Source: Piper betle
Lineage: Eukaryota > Streptophyta > Magnoliopsida > Piperales > Piperaceae
Direction of reading: 5' to 3'
Assembly (NCBI GenBank): GCA_033002965.1
Contig: JAURVB010012928.1
Coordinates: 44,928-108,927, forward strand
DNA length: 64,000 nucleotides
Program-made: the position numbers and the translations under genes
The notes under the pieces: model-generated
Seen by the model: only the letters and a program-made list of their open reading frames with translations
The model's database searches: none
Told to the model about the DNA's origin: nothing
Shown here: positions 37,201 to 50,800 of the stretch, piece after piece
Numbering within the stretch: the stretch's first letter is position 1
Layout of the letters: each line of letters opens with the position of its first letter

Positions 37201-40200
37201 TCCAGCTTTCATAATCATTTGTTTCACATCATTAACCTTCTTCAATTTTTTCTTATACTCCACACAATTGTTTGTATGATACCTAAACTTACTAGTTCCA
37301 TTCTTACCTTGTACATTGTACTTCCTTCGACAATAATTGCAAAATGCATCAGAAGACTTATCCGGTAATGGAACTCTCTTTGTAATGCTCCCAAACAGTA
37401 GACCATACTTTCCTCGTAAGCGAGCCTCCTTTAGCTTCACTATTTTCAGCATTGTTAGTCACATCCTTGTCGCTTTTTCTCTTTCCTCAATTTCCTCAAT
37501 TGTTTCGAATTTTCTAAACAAATTTACAATGAGAAATGTTAATATTCATGCCATATATAAAATTACAATATGTAACAAGTACAATAAAATCAAATACCTT
37601 GAGATTTCAATGTGCCATCTTTGATGCTTTCCATACAAAAATTAAAAAGTTGATTTCAGCACAAAGCAAAGAGGAATCATGTTTAACTTGTATCTATAAG
37701 TCTAATACTACATAAATCATATTAGCAATTCTTTCCAATTTAAATAAACAATGAAACCATTGATAGTGATCTAATATAGTATATTAACCGACAAATACCT
37801 ATAAAATCTAGAACATGAAATTATAAATCATCAAAGCCATAATATGATAATTAAATCTACAAAATATTACCAACAAAATTAACATAATTTAAGTAATAAT
37901 TCCTTGCACTTGAAGCTAGGGTGTTGAATCAGAGAGACGTACCAAGGGGTGATCTTGAAAACACAAAGATGGGCTGCAAAAACAATAATATGCTCAATAA
38001 TTGTTATATTGGCTTCTAAGTTAAATTATATATTCAAATAAACATGGCACAAAATAACTAAAGTATAACATACACCTTCAAACCATAACAATAATTATCA
38101 AATAAGAACAAAATTTGTCATCTAAATTAAAAATTTTCACTTAATGATACAAATTACTACAAAATATAAGGTAAATCATAGGATTTACAATCAACCAAAC
38201 AAAATAGAACCAAAAAAACCAGAGTCCACTTCTAATACATTTTCAAAACATACCTCATGTACAAAGGCAATAGATTTTCAAAATATACTATAATACATAC
38301 CATAGCAAGTTGGCAAATAAATGCAACCGTACATGGTAAGGTCATTAAACTGCCGATGATAAAAGGGCAGACCCAAAAGTGTAGACTCAAAATTGTAGAC
38401 CCCCAAAATTTAACCAAGAGCAATATCAAACATACACAACAACAAACGACAATCAACATCATCTCATTAAGTTCATTCAAAATGGCATCCACTTCTAATT
38501 AGTACAGATTAGCAAATCTAAAATGACCTAAAACCAGTATAAATGGACCCCACAAAGATTTAAATCAAACAAAAATCACTTTTTGTTATATCACATAGAT
38601 CAAAGAAAGAGTTGGATGATGGGGAGGAGATGTTTATTAGTACCTAGTTGGCAGTGGTTGACAGAGATTTGGCAAGGTGATCTGGCTGTGGCAAGGAAGA
38701 TGGCAAACGCTGGAGCAAAGTGGCAGCCACGGTCCACGAAGGTCACAAGGGTGACTGAGCGAGGGAGGTCGGAAGGGGGAGGGAGATCGGAATTCGGAAG
38801 GGCGAGGGTTGTGGAGGTTCCTTACCAAAGGGCGAGCATGATGCACTGGGAAGGACCTATGGTTTGTTAAAGTTCATCAAGAAGTATTTATATTTTTGAG
38901 GTAAAATGATTGAAATATCCTCATTTTAAACCAGTAAAACGGTAAATCAGTACCAGCAGATTCTGTTTCAAATTGAAAATGGTGTGGTAAATTTACCACT
39001 TTTTTTAATCGATTTCTGAAACAGTCAAGAAATTATTGACCATTTTGTTTCAATTTAATTCGGAATGGTCAATAAATCGGTTGATCACTTGCAGCCATGG
39101 TAGTAGGGGTACTTGTTAGTCAATCCAGGCTTCATGAATTGGGATGATACTTTGGTCAGACAGACAGAAAGTTGTGGCAGTAAGAACTGAATATGTAGAT
39201 GAACGTGTATTTTTAGATTATAGTAGCGCTAAAGCAACAAAGACAGTTAAGGATAGGTTCTTAGTTGTAAATTCAGATAACTTCTTATACCTTTCTTTTA
39301 AAAAAACATGGAGATTTTTATTAAGTCTTTAACTTCATCAAAAAATAAAGGTTGAATGATCAGCTGATGGTAAAAACCTCTATATGAAATCTGAGAAGAT
39401 AGACTTTGGAATAGCTTCTTAGACAGGTCATGGTTGTGCTGATGAAATGGTGCCCTCTTTGATGGTGCTGGTGGTTGGGGTAGTGACTCGGTCGTTAGAC
39501 ATAATTGCTTTATCATTTTAACCACCTTTGTGCATTTTTTACAGATTTTAATTATGATTTCAACTACTGAAGCTAAAGGTTCTTGTTATAGGCTGCTACT
39601 AGGAGCTGTTTCTGTGCTGGCTTTGCTGCTCAGAGGAATTTTGCTGAGGTGAAGATCAATTTTCTGACTGAAACTGTGTAGATTCGTAAGCTTGAAGTAG
39701 GTGGCAGTATGTGTTTGGTAAAAGAAATAGCAGAAAGAAGAAAAAATTGAATGTTAAAACTTAGTTTCTGGTGGATAAGTGACACTGACTTGTTTGTTTC
39801 TACTGTAATTTGTTTCCTAAATTAACCTTTTTACCCTGTTGGACTTTAGGTGATTGCAAAGGGAGAAGCACAAGGAATGGTGAGCAAATTTCTTGGTATA
39901 ATGCTTGGGATTGCATTGGCAAAATGTGTTGGTTCTTCAACTGCATTGACTGCTGCAGCTTTTGGTGTTATTACTGGGATTCACATGTATGCCAATCTGA
40001 AATCATATCAGTCAATTCAATTGAGGACTCTGAATCCATACCGTGCAAGTACTCCACTCTAGTCTTTTCTGTCAATTAGATTCATATTTTTCAGGAGTTT
40101 GGTCATCACTTTTGCTTATCAGATTATCTGCTTGTTAAAGGTCCTATGCTACGCTGCTGCAGCTTTGCTTAGATAGTGTTAATTGTCTTTATTCATTGTC

Positions 40201-42704
40201 TCTTATCAAATAAGCGTTGGTACAGCTGATTTGAAGCAATCCACAATTCAGAAATGATTTCGAGCTTATAATAATAATAAGCTCAATCGACATTCTATCT
40301 GTAATCAAACTGTGATGAAAGGTTCAAACAGAAAGGCTGATTTAAGAAAGAGGTTTAACATTTGGATTTGGACGCCATTAGGTCTCATGAGAAATGATGT
40401 AAAATTACAGTTAGTAAGGATCTGATGATAACTAAACGATAAATGTAGGGCATGTTTGTGGCTATGATATTAGATGGAGATATAATGAGCATCTTTTTTA
40501 TTTAGCTGCTGCTACTTTGCATCAAATATTGACTAGAGAGACAAAATGTGGTGGATCTTTTCTGAAAACGAAAAGATGAAAATAACATGGCAAACAAACT
40601 GACTTCTCTGAATATTTGCATTTTTTACTTCTGCCCTTCTATTTAGTGTGTTCTATAGAATTCCCTTTCTCAATGTACGATATCTTCTAGATCATGCTCA
40701 TATTTTTGTTCACTATTGATAAATTTATCTGTATAGTAAGATTGACCATGATTTTTGCATTTTCATCCATCTAATAAGAGTTGAATGGTGGAAGCATTGA
40801 TTGGTCTTTGTATCATGAAAGGAAATATCTTCTTGAGTGACTATGAAGGCATTGTATTAGACTGTATGTGAGCATATGACGGATACTTGGAGAACATGTA
40901 GCTTTTACAGTAAACGCTCAAGCCAATTTATTCATTTGCTGTCAATGCTTCTGAAATTACTAATTAAGATTTAGTCGTTGATATTTGGGTTTATTTCTTT
41001 ACTGGTAGGTCTCCTATTTAGTGAATATTTGTTGACTGGTGAAGTCCCTGTTGTAAAAGAAGTGAATGATGAGGAACCACTCTTTCCAGCTCTGCCGCTC
41101 ATCAATGTTAGTTGCTTAAGTCAGGTATGGTGTTTACATTTCCGTTTGCTTCCTTTATGACTCTTTAAAACAAACTTTTTGTGTTGATTTTACTCTCTAT
41201 CTCCACACAGTAGTGGTATTTCTTTTAGCATGGTTGGTCTTGTTCCCTGACAGTAGTACAGGACTACATAAAAACTCATTTTTTAATGTAATAAACGGCT
41301 TTATAATAAAATTAAAGCAAAATGATTTATATTCTGTTATCATCTAGAAGTTGAGAATGAACAGCTTATTGGTTACAGAACTATTGAAAATTTTAAGTAG
41401 ATATCTCATAAGTTGATTTATTTATTGGTAACCATTTTGAACTCGTTTTATGGCAGTTCTTTCTATTCAATGCATTTTTTGTTGACTACGTGCTGTTTGT
41501 TATTTTATACAGAGCCCTATTGTAGGGTAGGTTTTGTAATATTTTAAAATATTTTTGAAGATTCTGTCTTGTAGTAACCATGAACATAATCTATCTTTGT
41601 TGCAATACACCTTATAGTAGTGTAGGTTCTGGTTATATTGTTAATAAGGCGCTAGATCTAGCTTTTGCAAGGAGCAGTAGTTGTCATTGAAATGAATGCT
41701 AGGTGGTTTGCATATTTAAGTGCATTAAATATCTTTGCAGCTTGGAGAGCTAGAAAAGGAGCTGTTGTGGATCCATTCTGTATTTTGAGAAATACTTTTA
41801 TGATTATACTTTTTCTATTTAAACATTATTTCCGAGGCTATTTCTTGAAATTATTGAGAACAATAGTTTTCTCTGAGGATTGAGAATAAAGCAAATGATA
41901 TGTGAAAACTAACGCATGCAAATACAGACCAAAGTGTTATCACTGCCTTTTTTTTATTTAAAAGAAAAACGTAAAGCTTTTTTATCATTTTCCTTGTGAA
42001 CATTTGTAATGTCGGATCCAGGTGGGTTTAATGAATCTATTTTTTGTGAGGAAAATCAAATCATCTTGAATTTTCCTAGCTTGTTGTCAGAACTTGATTA
42101 AACATTATTTCTGTAATTTTATATATCTCAAGGTTGGAGCGAAAAGTGCCCTCTCCCCCGAAGCCAAAGATGCTGCTGCCAACATTGAGTGCAGACTTCA
42201 ACTAGGATCCAAATTGAGTGACATTGTTTGCAGCAAGGAGGAGATGTCTGCTCTTTTTGAACTATTTCAGGATGAAAGTTATCTCATGGTAGAGCACAGA
42301 AGAAGCTTCTGTGTAAGTCAAAGTGGATATATTCTTTCTTTAAACAATTCATTTAGCAGACATCATATCCTCTAACAATTCATATTAATACGTGCCATTG
42401 TTGAAATTGGTAGGTGGTGCTGAAAGAGGGATACACACCTCATGACATGCTCAAGTCGTTATTTCATGTCAGCTACCTGTATTGGTTGGAGAAGTATGCA
42501 GGAATAGAATCGAAGAGCATAGTTGATGACTGCAAGGTGGGCGGAAAATTGCAAATATCCTTAGATTATGTGCAGAGGGAATTCGACCACGCCAAACACA
42601 ACGGACAGATTGTGGGTTGGCTCACTGATGGACTAGTAGCAAGACCCTTGCCATATAGAATCCGTCCTGTTTGGGGATCGAGTTCTTCCCAATCGCCGAA
42701 ATAA
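31212..42704 (+). CDS. RUS1: RUS1, root UV-B sensitive 1 (DUF647 family), plastid
   Basis: Seven exons: 31212-32114, 33063-33338, 39592-39648, 39850-40048, 41009-41124, 42133-42312 and 42414-42704. All frames join, giving 673 residues. The N-terminal 100 residues are rich in Ser and Arg, as in a chloroplast transit peptide. An Asn repeat (about residues 118-130) and hydrophobic segments follow. The DUF647 core has [56 protein letters not shown] and LNPYRAS, then VNDEEPLFP and the C-terminal [18 protein letters not shown]1 is a plastid protein required for seedling root growth under low UV-B, acting with RUS2 and tied to vitamin B6 homeostasis. I start at ATG 31212, the first in frame. Intron 2 is 6.25 kb because of a hAT insertion. 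Confidence 0.93.
34030..39099 (-). mobile_element. 5.07-kb hAT transposon inside RUS1 intron 2
   Basis: The termini are imperfect inverted repeats: TAGGGCTCCAAGCGGT at 34030 and CATGGCTGCAAGTGAT when the right end is read inward, sharing GGCTxCAAGxG. The flanking 8-bp repeats are GAAGTAGG (34022-34029) and GTAGTAGG (39100-39107), seven of eight matching, the size made by hAT transposases. The element lies antisense to RUS1 and carries a damaged transposase. ACCGTTTAC-like subterminal repeats lie at the left end, with related GGTAAA and CGGTTGA blocks at the right. Confidence 0.88.
35530..37452 (-). pseudogene. Defective hAT transposase (Ac/RICESLEEPER type)
   Basis: Five pieces in different frames on the minus strand follow the order of a hAT transposase. 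A BED zinc finger lies at 37452-37156 (FCNYCRRKY then HTNNC). A catalytic-domain piece lies at 36863-36678 ([12 protein letters not shown]). 36662-36339 has [15 protein letters not shown] and [13 protein letters not shown]. 36311-35862 has [12 protein letters not shown]. The C-terminal dimerisation region at about 35745-35530 has [15 protein letters not shown]. Stops and frameshifts separate the pieces, so no full protein can be made from this copy. The N-terminal frame is the longest unbroken. Confidence 0.85.
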
Positions 42705-44314
42705 GACATAGCTCAAGGAAACCATACAATTACATAGCTCAAGGAAACCATACAAGTATAAGCTCGATGGATTAGGGAGACACTCGATTGAGTAGTACAG
42801 TGATCAGCGAATGCCAATGAGAAACAGCCAAGTAGTTTTTTTGTGATAAATAGGTTGTAATTCGAACTTTTAATTGTCGATTAGTTATTAGTTTAGTGAG
42901 CAAATTGACATTAATAAATTTTTTGTTTAGTAGGTAAAATGGGTAGATGGACTTTTGGCTTTCTTTATTTATATTTACTGGGAATTGACTTATATTTTTT
43001 CGAAAGATTACAGTAGCTGATGTTGGAGCTTGTAATGATATTCATGTGATTAGGCACATATTTAGTTATAATCGTATGCATGTATATGTATATATATATA
43101 TATGTACCCATTGCCAAGGTAGTAGTATTGTCAAGGTAGTAGTTGGGTTTTGTTGTCCTTCCACTTTTGACTCTCCCCTGGTAAGCAGTAAGTGGCAGTT
43201 TTTTTACTTAGATTCTTTTTCTGTTTTGGCAGGCAAAGAACCAAATCGCTTTTGTTTGATGAGACTTTCCTTCACTTGTGATTATCCAATTTACATCTTT
43301 GATCGGAAAATTCATCTTCAATCCCATCCTACACCATCAGTCCTCTGGACTCGTACATTTTCAAAATCAAACTCAAACACCCTCATGAGCCCATGGTTCA
43401 GACCTATCACTTCAATCAAATCGCACGATTCCATTTTCTTCTCTCTCCAACTCAATTACTTCCATGGGTTGGTTGTTTTGGGGCGTTTTGTTTTTCCATA
43501 CATAGGTGAGGAGTTACCCATTCTATCATTTTAGAACTCCCAAAATTTTTACACATTTGAAGTCCATATATAAAAATCCCCCAATCTCACTTTTAATGAA
43601 GAATAAAGTAACCTGGGGACGCTGCACTTCATGGGCTGACCTTTGTTGTAATTAGAAGTCCCTTTAGTTAAATTTATTTTCGTTTTACAAGGTCTCATGT
43701 GGAAGAGTTGTTTTGATCCTAATTATTGATCATTTAGATGCCCACGTTGCCTTAATCTATATCCATTGATGATCACTTCGCCTCGCATGGAGGTCCCTTG
43801 GCGAGGGAGGCATACACGACAATTATATTACCCATCGTTTAAATATAGTATTGGTGGTTATACTAAATTTTTAAGTAATATTTGATATATTTGCTGAATT
43901 GGGTTAAATTATATTTTAAAATTATAAATAAAATATTTTATTTAATATTAAAAAAATATTTTTGTTATTAATATTTTATTAAATATAAATTAAAATATAA
44001 AAAAATTTAACAAAATATTAAATTTTATAAAAATTTTATATTTAAAAATTTGGTACCGATTAAAACGGTAGAAAAACTTAATGATGAATAGGGTGATAAT
44101 ATAAGATATTTTAAACTATGACACGACTGGCGAGTAGTTTTGAACTTTTCTTGCAATGTGAGAAAGTAGTGGTATTTTAGTTGAAGTCTAAATGTGTGAA
44201 ACTTCTAACTCTGAACCCTATTATGGGGAATGGGCAAATTCCGGTTACAATTTTCCCTGCAAATCTCATCATAGAAAACAAACCAAGCTTCACTTCTCCA
44301 ATAGACTCAAGCCA
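42705..44314. other. Intergenic DNA between RUS1 and RLP29-like gene
   Basis: RUS1 3' region, then AT-rich DNA. An open frame at 43046-43534 shows no family resemblance and begins in a TA-rich microsatellite, so I do not call it a gene. Confidence 0.5.
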
Positions 44315-45689
44315 ATGTCCTCACTTTGGCCATCGCTCCTCACCTTACTCAATCTCCTCCTGTTACTGAAAAAATTGATGCAGGCAAACAACTTCCTCCA
44401 GAAAATGAGCCCATGAACATGGACCACATGGAGAAGGAGACCCTCTTCGTGGTCATGGAGGTCGTGTCTTCTGACAGAGAATGGAGGCTTTCAAAGCTCA
44501 ACCCATGCAGATCAGGCTCTTCATGGCCAGGCCTGGAGTGCAAAGCAGGGCCAGACAATTATCTCCATGTCTCAAGACTTGATTTTGGCATTTCACCAAA
44601 TCCAACCTGCAAGAGAAGTGCCAAATTCCCTGGTCAGGTCTTCACTCTCCCTTACCTCCAATCCATCTTCTTCCACAACTGCTTCATCCAAACCAAAACC
44701 TTGTTCTCCATTCCACCATCCTCCACCAACACTACCTCTTCTCTGCAGCAGCTAAGTCTCAGATCAAACCCTGCTCTGTTTGGCCCCATACCACCCCAAA
44801 TCTCCTCCCTCAAATCACTACAAGTCCTCACACTCTCACAAAACAACCTTCATGGAACCATTCCTCCCGAGATTACCAGGTTGACTTCTCTGGTACATCT
44901 GGACCTGAGCTACAACTATCTCACTGGTACCATTCCACATCATATGGGGAGCCTCAAGAACCTTGTAGGATTTGATGTGAGCTACAATTCTATCACAGGC
45001 CCCATCCCCGAATCAATTGGACAAATGGGTATGTTGCAGAAACTCGACTTGAGCTCAAATCTGCTCACCGGACCCATCCCAAACAGCACGGGAACCTCCA
45101 CTCCCTGACCTTCTTGGCTCTTAGCAACAACAGGTTGATGGGTTACTCCCAGCCGCCATTGAAAAGCTTGAGAGCCTGCAGTACTTCATAGTGGAGAACA
45201 ATGGCATGTCCATGCAGCTGCCGAAAGAGCTCGGTAAGCTAGCCAAGCTTCAAGAATTGAGGTTGGCAAGTTGTGGAGTATTTTGGTGTGATTCCTCTGA
45301 GCTTCTCCAATCTGGAGAACCTCACATCACTATCACTCCAGAACAATCAGCTGACAGGTGAGATACCGGCCAGCTTGAGCAGTCTCTCTCACATTTACCA
45401 TTTGAATCTTAGTGGGAATTTGTTATCTGGTGTAATTCCTTTCAATGCAACATTTGCGAGGAGATTGGGAAGGAACTTGGACGTGAGTGGGAACAGTGGT
45501 CTGTGCTTGAATGAATCGAGAGGATTTGATAGCGAGAAGATTGGGATTGGATTGTGCAAATTTAACGCAACTTCTGATCCTCTAATCCATCCACAAAAGA
45601 GTTCATGTGAAGGTGCATTTGGTCCATGTATATCCATTAAACTCCAAGCTCTAGCTCTGCTTGTTCTGCTCATGCAACAACTCCAATGA
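44315..45689 (+). pseudogene. RLP29: RLP29-like leucine-rich-repeat protein with four frame changes
   Basis: An intronless locus. It starts with a signal-peptide-like MSSLWPSLLTLLNLLLLL (ATG 44315), then an N-terminal cap (SSWPGLECKAGPDNYLHVS, TLPYLQSIFFHNC). LRRs of the LxxLxLxxNxLxGxIP type follow, for example LQVLTLSQNNLHGTIPPEI. The C-terminal cap reads RRLGRNLDVSGNSGLCLNES and the tail is hydrophobic (ALALLVLLM). This order matches RLP29/PII-2-type LRR proteins, which act at the cell surface. The reading frame changes near 44375, 45085, 45141 and 45272, each a small indel. Sequence between breaks is well conserved, so decay is recent or the breaks are sequencing errors. Confidence 0.82.
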
Positions 45690-47812
45690 AATTATGTTAG
45701 ACGAAGAATCAATTTTCTGCACAGCAGTGATTTTGAGGCGTTGGGTTTTGTTTAATTATATATTAAGACCTTCCAATCGGCTTAGATGAATCCATTTTCT
45801 CGTTTTAGAAGTCATTGTTGGATTTCTTTTGGTCTCCAAGAAAAATTTCATTTACTCTCCTTATCTGTGTATTGAGGAGTCACTGTTGTGGAGTAGTTAC
45901 TACTCACTACCTACTTGTTCATGTTATGTTTTAATCTCATTAATTTTTTGCACGTACGTTGTGTTTCTTCGTGCAAAATGATTCTAATATAGCACATTTC
46001 AAAAACACAGTACATATTTTATGATTAAGTGGAAGATTTAAAAAGAAAAATGCATGTAAGAAAATAGAGCATGTATATATTGCCATGACAATGAACTTGC
46101 GGATAAATGGTTTTATAATTTTTATTCACAATTTAGTAGTAATTTATCGTCTATCCACGATTCAATGATACTCTTTTATCTATTAACATAATTAGCCTGT
46201 TTGCACTTAGGTTGGGTTTGGGTGGAAGATTAGTTTGTGCCCGTGAAATAGCCCAAAACTAACTTAAATTATCTTTTTTATTAAAAAACACATCTTCATC
46301 AGCGATAGCTTATTGCTTAACTTGGTCTGATTTAGCACCATATATTGCCATATCTAGTTATACTTAACCAGCTTCCAATACCTTATATGTATATAAATAT
46401 TTAAAATAATATAATAATATAAATTTTAACTAAACATAATAATAATTCTATCTTATTTACATAGATGAATATAGCTATATTTTTACTTCTGCTACAATCA
46501 TATTAAAATAAAAACATTGCAGTGAAATTCATCATTTTTTACCATTTTTTAAAATAGTAAAAAAAAATCACTTAACCATTTTACTATATTTGGCTCATTC
46601 CAACTGTTACCAGCCAAGGCAGTTGAATCCGGCCGGCTTTCGCGGGTGGTAATTCCTTTTAAAAGAAATGGATTGCATTAAGGTAAAAGATAATTAAAGT
46701 ATTAAGTAAAAGATAATTAAGGCATTAATCAAAAGATCAATTTTCACCCCAAAAACAAGGATAATTAAGGCATTAAGTAAAAGGTTATATGATTGAATCA
46801 TGAATTAAATATAAAGAAATCAACATTAAATCGCGAATAATATATATCTAAACCACTCTTGAATCATAAATATAGTATTAGACCACTATTATGATTAAGT
46901 AGAATATGGTCACATTAGGTTGCCCTTAAAAATATTCCTACCTTATTTGGGCTCCACAGTGGCCAATTTTTACATTTAAATTACTCAAAATTTTTTGCAT
47001 CTGAACTATTTAAAAGGTCAGATTTCAGGTGGGGTGCATATGGATCGCACCATGTCCGAACCGGAAAAAATATTTTTTAAAATGAGTTTTTTTCATAAAT
47101 TTTATATATATTTTTATTATTAAACTGAACCCGAATAAAAATATCTTCATCGTAGGTTAAACATGTTGATGAAAAATTTTAGCCAATAAAATAATAATAA
47201 AAATATCTTCATGGCAGTATATGATGTACGGTTCAGCTCGGTCGAAACAGGTTTAACCAAATTCTAAAAGAATAACTAGAATATTTTACAAAAGATTAAA
47301 ATTGTCTTTTATGATCAATAGTAACTAAAAACATCTGAAATACCCTAATTCTTTTAGAAATAATCCAAATTTGGTAATAATCAAATAAAAAAAATCAAAA
47401 ATAGCGTGATGGCCCAATTTTTTTCCGAATTTGATGACCAATGCAATATTATAGATATTATACTGGTCCAACCAACCAAAATTCAATATTAAAACTATTT
47501 TCTAACGGCTATATACTTGAAAATTTCCACACCTATACTATGTATGATCTTGCAATGTGTATGTTACTTTATCATAAACATATGTAATTATAGTCGCCTA
47601 AAACCCATAAATAAGAGACCTGCTACCTTCTGAATCATAACAAAAAATGTTTATTTAACCAAAAATGTAAAAAGTGGTGAACCCTCTAAACAACTTCAAA
47701 ATATGAGAACTGTGAAACAGGATCTACAGAAGAACAAAAGAACGGTGGTAGAATGCTCACATTGCTAAAACAAAAGAAAAACAATGAAAATAAATCTTTT
47801 TCAAGAAAAAAA
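45690..47812. other. AT-rich intergenic DNA
   Basis: No gene recognised. The 3' ends of the RLP29-like gene and CAD1 converge here. Confidence 0.5.
46680..46790. repeat. Three copies of a short repeat
   Basis: The core GATAATTAAGGCATTAAGTA, with variants, occurs three times in about 110 bp. The function is unknown. Confidence 0.6.
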
Positions 47813-50800
47813 TCAATAATTTAGCAAAGAGTACTTTACACGCAGAACAATCTTACCTTTCTCAATTCCAAGCTTTGCTCCTGTTACCAGCCAATGCCCA
47901 GGTAGATCTTGGGGACCTTTTGACATTTCTGTCAAATCTACAATCTTCATGAGCTTACCCAGTTGACTTGAACTATCTACTTTTTGTCATCAGAGTCCCC
48001 TTTCTCAGACAAAGAAGATGATGCAGCATTGTCAGGTCTCTGAGGTTGAGATACATTGGAAGGAGTATGATCCCATACTGATCTTCTTATGGTACACCCA
48101 GGCACCTTTGAGAATAGGAGTTTAAGGTGTAGAACACTCTTGGAGCCAAAATCCCAAACACCCAATTGAGCTCCGGTAACGATGTGGACACCTGAGAGGT
48201 CGCCGATATAAGTTTCATTATACTCTAAGGGAGCTGTACTCACATGAGAGAAATTCTTCCATTTGATAGGCTCAAACCATCTGCTGTCCTGTTCTTCCGG
48301 ACCTTGCCACTTTGGAGGTCCAATTGCCACATGAGAACCCCAATGTGGTTGTAAAATTCTTGGCAAAGAGATGAGGTGCTGCAAATGAACAGCAAGTCGG
48401 TTTTGTTTGCTTCCTTCTACACTGAGTCTAAGTCCGGTGACCGGTTTACGACCTACTGATACCTGCAGCATGAAAATGCTTTAATTTTGTCATCTACACC
48501 ATAGAACATGAATTTCTAAATCTCAAGCACAAAGAAACACCGAAATGAAGCCTCATCCTAAATAATTCATAAAGATTAAAAGAAAGTTCTACGGTTGATT
48601 TTTCCAATTTAGCAGACATCAATCCTTACAAATTCTAGCAAACATAGAACAATTTAAGTTGTTACTTCAATTCAATCTTCAGTAGTCGAAGAAAGAATCA
48701 TTAAATGAGCTAAGAACAGGACTAAGGTAAATGTTTACCATAGTGCTACCAGTTCCAGATTTCTTATTTATATCTTCTTCTTTAAACTACGGAATATATC
48801 GATAGTAACAGATTAATCCAATGCTAAACTCACTCAAAGCAAATTTTAGACTAGAACTATTTCTAGCAACATTTGTCCATCTGTGTATCACCAGAATACC
48901 TAAGCATGTATTTATTTAAAACTTCACAATGACATAAAAATGCGAAGAATTCATCGAAATGAACTGCCTTACCATGTGGTTGGCTCATTAACCTACATAC
49001 AAAAAGAAAAATAGATCACATCTTGCAAAAGATACCTGCTCACAGCTAATAAAAAGCTTTGGCCCCATCATACTGAATTGAAGGGACGGGCATACAGGTT
49101 CTTTCCGCTGATGTCCAGGAAGGTTATTTTGTTCAGGTGCCCAAACCCTTGGAATTTGAAAATCTAAAAAGTATTGTAGCTCCTCAATAGGTGGCTTGAC
49201 TGCAGAAAACTTGAAATCTTATGTTCCAAAACAAGTAACCATTAATGTAGGAGGAATGAGCATGTACCAGATAAACCTAACAGAAAAAATCTGACTTCAC
49301 AATGAACCAAAGGCATAGCTTCAAAACTCAAATATTAAAGCGGAAGAACATAACAAGATTGAAATTGCACAGGCCAAGTGTCTAAACATGGCCGTCAATT
49401 TCTGCAAATTGCATTGACATACTTGAGGAACAGGACTTCAAACACAGCCTTTTCTCAAAAATGATATAAGAACAAAACAGTAGAAATCAGCTACGAACTT
49501 GTTTTACATGCAAACATGATTACTAAAGGAATAGCAGCTTGATAACAGAGTAGCCACTGAATAGTCTATGTAACATGAAAACATCTTGACTCATTACTTG
49601 TTCAACTATGCCTTTCTTTGAGCATTATACTATCATATTTATGCCAAGGACCAGAGAAGGCATCCACATATCTCAAGGAGCTTGTCCACAGCCCTCATAC
49701 TTGGCAAATCGAACATTTCTGAGTTTGATCCTATTTACGAGCTTCAGGTAGAAACTAATTATAAGATACAGCATACAGGATTTAAAAAGAAGCCTCCAGG
49801 AGAGAAAAAAAGTTCTTCTCTCCATCAATGTTTAGATGGGACAAGAAGTGCACAGATATTTTTCATTTCCAGAGCAAAAAATAAGTGGGATGAACCAATT
49901 GACCTGTATCTTAATTTAAGAAGCTGTTAATTCATTTTATTATTTTCCTGTACTTCATCCTGGCATGCTTTGAAGAATCCATAAGTTCACGAAAATTATG
50001 AAATGAAACTGTTAATCAAACTGGAGAGTTGAAAAGAAGAAGTAGGTCTTACACTCTAAGTACAAATCCACCGCACGAGCTAGATGCTTGACACCAGGAG
50101 AGCCCTCCAGAAGAGAAACAATGGGGGAGAAGGTCATATTGATAACATCTGGTGCTGAGGCAATGGTAGTTTCCCACTTAGCATAGTTTGGAACCAGGTC
50201 ATCACCTCCCCTTCTGCGGAAAATCACAGTAACATCCTGAAACACGCCAATGAATAAAAACAGGTACTTTTTTGTAATAATTCTGGGAAATATATGTGCA
50301 AAATAAATATATCGACCTATAAAAGAATATGCCAAATAAGGGTAAGAAAGAAACCAATTTAAAATGTGATGGACCACTGTTTAGGTTAATCTACCTAATT
50401 GGCAATAAATAAAAAAAAATAGCAATTAAGAAAGTAGAGTTAGGGATTTGGGGATAAGATTTAGCACTTTCAGGGGCCTCCTTGAATTTGAAGTGAGGAA
50501 GGACACAGATAAGCTAAACTGAACTTGACTAGTAACTTCATTCTTCAGTAATGGAAATGAAAGAATAGAGGCCTCCCCATAGACACTCTTATGCAGGTCT
50601 TATTAAACAAACTAACTAATGACCTGAATACCCAATAACATGACTCGATTACTTGTAACAAAAAAAAAAAGGAAAACAAAAGAAAACTAAAAAAAGTCCC
50701 AATTGCAATTTAATTGAATCCTTAGATCGTCACCAATTATGTTTTCTTTTGATTGGCTTATACCTTTTCATCCTATATCATTGACTTATGTTTTATATAT

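Noticed and set aside
38583..38870. Frame near the right end of the hAT element
   Set aside because: Lies in the element's GC-richer non-coding leader, with no transposase similarity.
41665..41883. Open frame in the RUS1 intron before exon 6
   Set aside because: Not joined by sensible splice sites to the conserved RUS1 frame.
43046..43534. 162-residue open frame downstream of RUS1
   Set aside because: Starts in a TA-rich microsatellite, has no family resemblance and lies in a gene-free stretch.
49682..49930. 82-residue plus-strand frame inside a CAD1 intron
   Set aside because: No recognisable domain, antisense to the CAD1 intron.
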